This document shows, in pieces, positions 6,359-9,874 of a stretch of DNA of 9,874 nt. Made by a program: the position numbers and the translations under genes. This stretch comes from Armatimonadota bacterium (GTDB lineage Bacteria; Armatimonadota; UBA5829): positions 1-9,874 of the forward strand of contig JAMCYN010000058.1 of NCBI GenBank assembly GCA_023474015.1, given 5' to 3'. Numbering within the stretch: position 1 is the first letter of the stretch; each line of letters starts with the position of its first letter. Below the pieces are notes generated by a model. It had not been told where the DNA came from, searched no databases, and was given only the letters and a program-made list of their open reading frames with translations.

Positions 6359-7325
6359 GAAACTTGCCTCCGCAGGCGTGATGAGGGAATGGGAGAAAGA
6401 AGTTCGCGATGCCGACATACTCGCGGCGGCAACAAGGCTCATCGCGCCAACCGACCATATGGCTCAGAACTACCCGTGCATCAACGAGCACTGGTGCGCT
6501 TGTTCGCATGAGGTCGTCAATCACCGCGATGGAACAATCGTGGCGATCTGCACGTGCGACGACGGAGAATGCGATCCCATTCCGGTCACCAAAGACGACC
6601 TGACTGTCTATGAGATGGATCACCTCAAGATACTGGGTGGGATAGCGCGTGCTGCTGGACTCACACTCATTGAGCCGGTTCGCGTGGACATTCACGAGCC
6701 GGTCCATTTCGCCGACCTCGATGTAGGGGGCAAACTGATCGCGGCATACTTCGCCATGACAGGTTGCGGATGCTTGAACCGAGAGCGTCTCATCAGCTTG
6801 CTTGTCGGCTCATACGAACCGTTCATCCTGTTCACTCTGAGCCCCTTTGACTTCCATATCAACTCACCGAATCCCCTGTACCGAGACTCCCGTCTCGCGA
6901 TCTGCTTGGCGGATCTATTCACGACGGATGATGGCAAGATCCGAGTCGAACACCGGCTCGGCAAGCTGGTGGCGGATTTCGGACGGAAAGCTCAGGGGTT
7001 TGCCAAGGCCCAGGCTGTCCGCGAAGCGCATTCCGAATCCGTATTCGAGCCTAGCAATGAGTATCACACCATCGTCCTGCGCGGAAAGGAACTGCCGCAC
7101 CTGACTGACCTGCAAGCCGACGTGGCCAGGATACTTCACCAAGCGCATCTGCGAGGACAGCGTGACGTCAAGTATGCAGTCATATCATGTGAGATCGCCG
7201 ATCTGCACGCGGACGAGCGAGGCTTTGAACCCCCGTCGAAGATGAGCCAGATATTCCGGGGTGGAGACCCTCGCTCCGATCTGGTGGCATCTTCGAAGCC
7301 GGGATTCCATCGGCTGAACATCTGA
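6321..7325 (+). CDS. Unknown protein with a cysteine-rich segment and C-terminal winged helix
   Basis: 334 residues starting at ATG 6321, preceded by AGGAGG (6309-6314) with a six-base spacer. An in-frame ATG at 6306 lies upstream of that site and is rejected. The gene overlaps the previous one by 38 bp. Residues 53-84 hold C53, C59, C61, H63, C78, C80 and C84 in a C-x5-C-x-C-x-H ... C-x-C-x3-C pattern, consistent with a small zinc-binding module. A second CGC lies at 149-151. The middle (100-200) looks like a globular alpha/beta domain. The C-terminus (about 250-334), with DLQADVARILHQAH, KYAVISCEIA, PPSKMSQIF and a closing GFHRLNI, resembles a winged-helix DNA-binding domain with a beta-wing. 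A DNA-associated or regulatory role, acting with the upstream partner, is inferred. The family is not recognised with confidence. Confidence 0.8.
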   Translation: MAKSLKSFWLACEKLASAGVMREWEKEVRDADILAAATRLIAPTDHMAQNYPCINEHWCACSHEVVNHRDGTIVAICTCDDGECDPIPVTKDDLTVYEMDHLKILGGIARAAGLTLIEPVRVDIHEPVHFADLDVGGKLIAAYFAMTGCGCLNRERLISLLVGSYEPFILFTLSPFDFHINSPNPLYRDSRLAICLADLFTTDDGKIRVEHRLGKLVADFGRKAQGFAKAQAVREAHSESVFEPSNEYHTIVLRGKELPHLTDLQADVARILHQAHLRGQRDVKYAVISCEIADLHADERGFEPPSKMSQIFRGGDPRSDLVASSKPGFHRLNI

Positions 7326-7347
7326 TCATCCTCCGGTCTAGGAAGCA

Positions 7348-7387
7348 ACGGCTCGGTGAACACGATGACACCGGGCCGTCTCTTTGG
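7348..7387 (+). terminator. Hairpin terminator after the unknown gene pair
   Basis: ACGGCTCGGTG (7348-7358) and CACCGGGCCGT (7369-7379) form an 11-bp stem with one G-U pair and a 10-base loop, 22 bases after the stop codon at 7325. The following CTCTTTGG is only a weak U-tract, so termination may be partial. Confidence 0.6.
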
Positions 7388-7404
7388 GTCTCCCTCCAGA
7401 GCGT

Positions 7405-7443
7405 TGCACCTCAATTGCACCCGAAATGCACCCTGATTGCACC
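7405..7443. repeat. Four TGCACC direct repeats at an exact 11-bp period
   Basis: TGCACC begins at 7405, 7416, 7427 and 7438. The units read TGCACCTCAAT, TGCACCCGAAA, TGCACCCTGAT and TGCACCCTCGG; only the five bases between hexamers vary. The array ends three bases before a -35-like CGGCAC, the geometry of tandem activator sites such as the 11-bp repeats bound by PhoB/OmpR-type regulators or by phage Xis-like proteins. It is not part of a gene. Confidence 0.65.
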
Positions 7444-7445
7444 CT

Positions 7446-7475
7446 CGGCACATTCCACAAAGGCTACCATATAGT
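7446..7475 (+). promoter_or_regulatory. Probable promoter for the 103-aa gene
   Basis: CGGCAC (7446-7451), an 18-base gap, then TATAGT (7470-7475). The -35 does not match TTGACA but is identical to that of the promoter at 8616, and it abuts the TGCACC array. This suggests activator-dependent transcription. The -10 region is not the TAAATATCAAC block seen at the two matched promoters, so membership of that class is uncertain. Confidence 0.4.
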
Positions 7476-7508
7476 CACCGGAACGATGTGTTGGCCAACT
7501 ATCCGTTC

Positions 7509-7523
7509 CCAGTTCAAAACTGG
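7509..7523 (+). promoter_or_regulatory. Small dyad overlapping the ribosome site
   Basis: CCAGTT-CAA-AACTGG is a perfect 6-bp inverted repeat. Its right arm includes the first bases of the GGAGG (7522-7526) that serves the ATG at 7538. It could be an operator for a dimeric repressor, or a weak RNA hairpin that reduces translation. The RNA stem is short and not GC-rich. Confidence 0.35.
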
Positions 7524-7537
7524 AGGATAGTGTTTCC

Positions 7538-7849
7538 ATGCAGCAGACATTGACGGACCGCGAGTTCGGGAAGCTGATCCACGAGACGCGGTTCGGCTCC
7601 ATCAGAGACTTCAGGCTGTCCGACGGACAGCCGGTGACAGACGACAGCACGGAGATCAGCGTCGAGTACAAGCTCTCGGGACTCGAGCCGCGTGAGGAGG
7701 TGGTGGATATCGAGTCATTCCTTGAAAAGCCCCAGGTGCAAACGATGCTTGCCAGATTTCGGCAGGTTGGCCACGGGGTCGTGGAATGCCTGGACGTGCG
7801 CGACGGGCTTCCGTTCAAGATGGTCGTAAGACGCAAGGCGCACAGCTAA
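7538..7849 (+). CDS. Small unknown protein (103 aa)
   Basis: GGAGG lies 11 bases before the ATG. The N-terminal half (residues 1-30) contains EFGKLIHETRFGSIRDFRL. An acidic middle (TDDSTEISVEY, 34-44) and a helix EEVVDIESFLEKPQVQTMLARF (53-74) follow. The basic C-terminus has VECLDVRDGLPFKMVVRRK (82-100), a beta-hairpin-like ending seen, from memory, in small proteins of mobile elements. There are no membrane segments or catalytic motifs. It has its own promoter-like region with an 11-bp repeat array and precedes the sigma factor gene by 173 bp. It could be a small regulator, but no function can be assigned. Confidence 0.65.
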   Translation: MQQTLTDREFGKLIHETRFGSIRDFRLSDGQPVTDDSTEISVEYKLSGLEPREEVVDIESFLEKPQVQTMLARFRQVGHGVVECLDVRDGLPFKMVVRRKAHS

Positions 7850-7883
7850 GACAAAGCACAACCGAACACAGAATACACCGAGA

Positions 7884-8022
7884 ATGACTGACCGCCAGGC
7901 GGAGGTTGTTGTGGGTGTCGCTTACCAAAGCGGCATCGCAATGCCTCCGCCTTGTTGCTATCGGCCGCGACGCCTCTGGTAGTCGACACCCTCGCGATCT
8001 CCTCCCGGCCGAGGAGGAGACA
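7884..8022 (+). promoter_or_regulatory. Structured 5' leader of the sigma factor gene
   Basis: The leader has several mutually complementary segments: AGGCGGAGG (7897-7905) with CCTCCGCCT (7944-7952), enclosing the small hairpin CGCTT-ACCA-AAGCG (7919-7932); GGGTGTCG (7913-7920) with CGACACCC (7984-7991), which competes with it; and TCGGCCG (7961-7967) with CGGCCGA (8006-8012). TCTCCTCC (7998-8005) pairs perfectly with GGAGGAGA (8013-8020), the ribosome site of the sigma gene, around a 7-base loop. Alternative folds that hide or free the ribosome site are therefore possible. A 32-codon frame with ATG at 7884 and TAG at 7980-7982 spans the leader. I do not recognise a known riboswitch. Confidence 0.5.
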
Positions 8023-8610
8023 ATGTTTCACACCAATCCATTTGAGGGACTTGACGACTATGCCATCAACCTCATCCGTTACAAGACAAGACGCCTGATA
8101 GGACAGGCGGGCTACACGAAAAACGACCAGGAAGATATCGAGCAAGACCTGTCGCTTCACCTGCGTCAGCAACTCCGCAAGCATGATCCCCAAAAGGGCA
8201 CGCTCAAGACGTTCGTCAATACCGTGCTCGACAACAAGATCCGAACGATGGTCAGCGCAAGGCTCACGAGCCAGTACGACTTTCGCCAGCATGACTACTC
8301 TCTGGACGAGATGATTGAAGCCGACACCGGCGACATGGTGTCGAGGGCAGAGGCCATCAATGCGGAGGAGTATCTGATTCACACCGGACGACTGGACCGG
8401 CCGGTGATCGAAAGACTGGAGCTGTGCATTGATGTGCGGTGCGCGGTTTCCCTTCTTCCAACAGATCTTAAGAACCTTTGCGCCCGCCTGCAGGAGCAGA
8501 CGATTGTGGACATCGCCCACGAGGACGGAGTCTCCAGGCATAAGATCGACGAACTGCGGCGTCGGATCGGACTCGTGTTCCTGGAACACGGGCTGGACGA
8601 GTATCTGTAG
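8023..8610 (+). CDS. ECF-like RNA polymerase sigma factor
   Basis: The 195-residue protein has the two-domain layout of minimal (ECF) sigma factors. Region 2 spans about residues 14-85: NDQEDIEQDLSLHL (34-47) is the DAED/VQE-like core-binding helix, and GTLKTFVNTVLDNKIRTM (59-76) corresponds to the -10-recognising helices. Region 4 spans about 140-187: SLLPTDLKNLCARL (143-156), then a helix-turn-helix IVDIAHEDGVSRHKIDELRRRIG (161-183) that would read the -35. No anti-sigma gene follows. The ATG at 8023 is chosen because AGGAGG (8012-8017) precedes it by five bases; the frame stays open upstream to 7906, but that stretch is leader. Translation may be controlled by the anti-Shine-Dalgarno hairpin. 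The gene lies just upstream of a promoter that is duplicated before the recombination operon, making those promoters its candidate targets. A sigma-like phage regulator without true sigma activity is the alternative. Confidence 0.75.
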   Translation: MFHTNPFEGLDDYAINLIRYKTRRLIGQAGYTKNDQEDIEQDLSLHLRQQLRKHDPQKGTLKTFVNTVLDNKIRTMVSARLTSQYDFRQHDYSLDEMIEADTGDMVSRAEAINAEEYLIHTGRLDRPVIERLELCIDVRCAVSLLPTDLKNLCARLQEQTIVDIAHEDGVSRHKIDELRRRIGLVFLEHGLDEYL

Positions 8611-8615
8611 ATTCT

Positions 8616-8644
8616 CGGCACGAGTGAATCCCCGCCAGTAAATA
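8616..8644 (+). promoter_or_regulatory. Rightward promoter, unusual class (copy B)
   Basis: CGGCAC (8616-8621), 17 bases, then TAAATA (8639-8644). The block CCGCCAGTAAATATCAAC (8632-8649) is identical to that of the leftward promoter at 4927-4910. It begins six bases after the sigma factor stop and lies about 50 bp before the next ATG, so it would drive the small mobile-element gene and the peptidase. Confidence 0.55.
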
Positions 8645-8693
8645 TCAACAGGGCGCTGCTCAGTTCACAGCGAAAAGCCCCGGGAGGTTGACC

Positions 8694-8906
8694 ATGCCAA
8701 CTGACTGCCATCCTGAACGGATGTCTTTCAATGAACGAATGACCGAGGTGGCGGGGATTCTGGCCGCCGGAATACTACGTGGGAGGAAACGCGAGATGAA
8801 CCGAATCAGGAAAGACAGTTCTTTGTCCGACTCAGGACTTGGTGTTTTTATCGGAAAGAGCGTTCATTGCACCAACAAACCGCTTCCGAAGGGAGAGAGC
8901 CGATGA
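8694..8906 (+). CDS. Small mobile-element protein (70 aa)
   Basis: GGGAGG (8682-8687) precedes the ATG by six bases. The helix SFNERMTEVAGILAAGILRGRKR (11-33) resembles the conserved start of small proteins that, from memory, often lie next to DUF2924 proteins and site-specific recombinases in mobile elements (pattern ER-x-E-[VI]-A-x-ILA-x-G-[IV]-LR). The remaining ~37 residues are polar, with a conserved-looking SVHCTNKP near the end (56-63). It is cytoplasmic, lacks enzymatic motifs, and its function is unknown. Its TGA overlaps the ATG of the peptidase gene by four bases, so the two are translationally coupled. Confidence 0.65.
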   Translation: MPTDCHPERMSFNERMTEVAGILAAGILRGRKREMNRIRKDSSLSDSGLGVFIGKSVHCTNKPLPKGESR

Positions 8907-9319
8907 GTGCATCGAGAATAGGGCTCGACCCGGAGTTTGCGAAGAAACTGAGCCGCTTCGAGACGAAGCTTGCCGACCACGGTATTAGGGTGGTTCTGAC
9001 CTGGGGTTACAGGTCAATCGAAAGCCAGAACGGGCTATACGCCAAAGGGCGCACCGCACCGGGGAGCATTGTGACCAACGCACGCGGCGGATACAGTTGG
9101 CACAACTTCGGCCTCGCCGCCGACTATGCATTCGTCATAGACGGCAAGGTCACGTGGAAGGGCCCGTGGGACCTGTTCGGGAAGATCGCTCGGCTCTGCG
9201 GACTGGAGTGGGGAGGCGACTGGAAGAAGCTGGTCGACCGCCCGCACGTTCAATGGACCAAGGGCAAGACGCTTGCGCAGATGCGCGCGGTTGCACGCAC
9301 AAGAGCCGCCCAGAAGTAG
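8903..9319 (+). CDS. M15-family zinc peptidase, endolysin type (L-Ala-D-Glu or D,D-peptidase)
   Basis: The 138-residue protein has the full M15 (VanY/CwlK/Ply500-like) active site: YRS with R37, SWHNFGLAAD (65-74) giving zinc ligands H67 and D74, GLEWGGDW (100-107), and DRPHVQW (112-118) giving catalytic D112 and zinc ligand H115. These enzymes cut the peptide stem of peptidoglycan. The protein is close to the minimal catalytic domain. It has no signal peptide and no cell-wall-binding domain, so release would need a holin or cell lysis; no holin is visible in the window. GGGAG precedes the ATG by seven bases and the start overlaps the preceding stop (ATGA). Phage endolysin is the likeliest role; a host peptidoglycan hydrolase is less likely without an export signal. 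Confidence 0.88.
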   Translation: MSASRIGLDPEFAKKLSRFETKLADHGIRVVLTWGYRSIESQNGLYAKGRTAPGSIVTNARGGYSWHNFGLAADYAFVIDGKVTWKGPWDLFGKIARLCGLEWGGDWKKLVDRPHVQWTKGKTLAQMRAVARTRAAQK

Positions 9320-9414
9320 TAGTCCAACCTGGGTTATCTCTCTGTTCGGATACTTGCTTTCGTTGCGGTTGTGAGTGATGAATGGTGACCAGGGATTACT
9401 ATCGAGGAGGAACC

Positions 9415-9765
9415 ATGGCAGACTCAGTTCTGAAGCAGGTTGCGAGCCTGCCCAAACTCAACTTTGATGAGTTGAAAGGTATGTATGTATCGCTGTATGG
9501 CACAGAACCCCCGGCTTACAACCGCGACCTCATCATCAAACGCCTGGCATATCGCTTGCAGGAGATAGCTTATGGAGGATTGTCCGAACGAGTGCAGCAG
9601 CGGCTCGAAGAAGTGCTTGAGGAAAACGGATATGACGAGAACGCAATGCCTGTCGGAGTGTCCAAGCGCAAACGGAACGTGGCGAAGGATCATCCGGTGG
9701 TAGGCACAGTGCTCATACGTGAGTGGCGAGGGAAGCGCTATGAGGTCACTAGCTTCGCTTCATAA
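9415..9765 (+). CDS. DUF2924 protein, C-terminally shortened
   Basis: The 116-residue product matches DUF2924 by its characteristic core: LNFDELKGMYVSLYGTEPP (15-33), RDLIIKRLAYRLQEIAYGGL (37-56), and later GTVLIREWRGKRYEVT (97-112). Members usually continue for another 35-45 residues through a second conserved block (a YRSLSAIA-like segment). Here the frame ends at once in SFAS and a TAA that lies inside a perfect hairpin. The missing block is not found in any frame of the remaining ~110 bases, so the gene has probably been cut by a rearrangement. DUF2924 genes commonly precede site-specific recombinase genes in phages and islands; none is present before the window ends. AGGAGG (9405-9410) lies four bases before the ATG. 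A longer start at 9382 is rejected because it lies upstream of this site. Confidence 0.8.
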   Translation: MADSVLKQVASLPKLNFDELKGMYVSLYGTEPPAYNRDLIIKRLAYRLQEIAYGGLSERVQQRLEEVLEENGYDENAMPVGVSKRKRNVAKDHPVVGTVLIREWRGKRYEVTSFAS

Positions 9766-9775
9766 GCGAAGATCT
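9753..9775 (+). terminator. Perfect hairpin at the DUF2924 stop
   Basis: CTTCGCTT (9753-9760), a CAT loop, then AAGCGAAG (9764-9771), followed by ATCTTTACA. The stem contains the TAA stop (9763-9765). The short T-run makes it a weak intrinsic terminator at best. Its position exactly where DUF2924 homology stops also fits a junction or inverted end of another element. Confidence 0.4.
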
Positions 9776-9809
9776 TTACAACTGAGTCAAGTTACGATTT
9801 GAGCCGTTT

Positions 9810-9874
9810 TCAAGCGGCGGCTCGGAACCGTGCGTTGTCAATGATACTGTTGACGGCTTTGTCGACCTGGGAGA
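9810..9874 (-). CDS. Possible C-terminal end of a minus-strand gene (partial)
   Basis: A minus-strand frame enters from beyond the right edge and stops with TGA at 9812-9810. The 20 visible residues (containing VDKAVNSIIDNARFRAA) have an amphipathic-helix character, but this is too short to identify. A GAGCCG/CGGCTC dyad (9801-9806 and 9818-9823) overlaps the stop. A competing plus-strand frame from ATG 9841 has no ribosome site. Low confidence. Confidence 0.25.
   Translation of the reverse strand, partial: SQVDKAVNSIIDNARFRAAA

Noticed and set aside
7405..7443. CRISPR array
   Set aside because: The repeats are only 6 bp with 5-bp gaps, far below CRISPR repeat and spacer lengths, and no cas1/cas2 genes are present. 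The Cas4-like nuclease belongs to the recombination operon.
7891..7960. tRNA-like fold in the sigma leader
   Set aside because: The outer 9-bp helix encloses only 38 bases, there is no anticodon arm or T-loop consensus, and no CCA-type end.
7906..8022. N-terminal extension of the sigma factor from TTG 7906
   Set aside because: The stretch is dominated by self-complementary leader sequence, and a textbook AGGAGG lies five bases before ATG 8023.
7846..8589. 247-codon minus-strand frame opposite the sigma gene
   Set aside because: Antisense to a protein with recognisable sigma regions 2 and 4, no ribosome site, and runs through the leader structures.
9841..9874. Plus-strand start ATG at 9841 entering a downstream gene
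   Set aside because: No ribosome binding site upstream and only 11 codons visible.

Overview
This is a moderately GC-rich bacterial window with strong GGAGG-type ribosome binding sites, two TTG starts and tightly packed genes. It carries no rRNA, tRNA or housekeeping gene. The gene content is that of a temperate phage, prophage or phage-derived island, probably a metagenomic contig. The host cannot be named from this sequence. CGAAC-N4-GTTCG operator-like palindromes and the high GC content would fit several Gram-positive or environmental phyla, but that is inference only.

Left half, minus strand (4833 down to 40): a continuous, overlapping DNA recombination and replication operon. In order of transcription it holds a small unknown protein, a Cas4/RecB-type PD-(D/E)XK nuclease with four iron-sulfur cysteines, a Sak4/AAA_24-type P-loop ATPase, a DUF669 single-strand-binding-like protein with an SSB-style acidic C-terminal tip, an ERCC4-fold nuclease, and a RecD2-type helicase. 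The helicase loses its C-terminal domain at about position 124. AT-rich DNA of another origin follows, probably the end of an insertion sequence. Resection nuclease, annealase/recombinase, SSB, structure-specific nuclease and helicase together form a plausible complete homologous recombination cassette.

Centre (4834-5170): a divergent control region. Leftward it holds an unusual promoter, CGGCAA-17-TAAATA. Rightward it holds a near-consensus promoter, TTGCCA-18-TATAAT, covered by one copy of a LexA-like operator, with a second copy exactly 80 bp downstream. The rightward promoter drives an overlapping pair of conserved-looking but unassigned genes (5171-7325). The second of these has a cysteine-rich segment and a probable C-terminal winged helix. 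A hairpin terminator follows.

Right half, plus strand (7405-9765): four TGCACC hexamers at an exact 11-bp period sit immediately upstream of a promoter-like sequence and a 103-aa unknown gene. A strongly self-complementary leader with an anti-Shine-Dalgarno hairpin precedes an ECF-like sigma factor gene. A second copy of the unusual promoter shares 18 identical bases with the central copy and serves a 70-aa mobile-element protein plus an M15-family peptidase (endolysin type). Last is a DUF2924 protein cut short at a perfect hairpin. A few dozen codons of a possible minus-strand gene end the window.

Main hypothesis: the locally encoded sigma factor recognises the repeated CGGCAM-N17-TAAATATCAAC promoter and so coordinates the recombination operon with the lysis/mobility genes, while the LexA-like operators gate the divergent operon.
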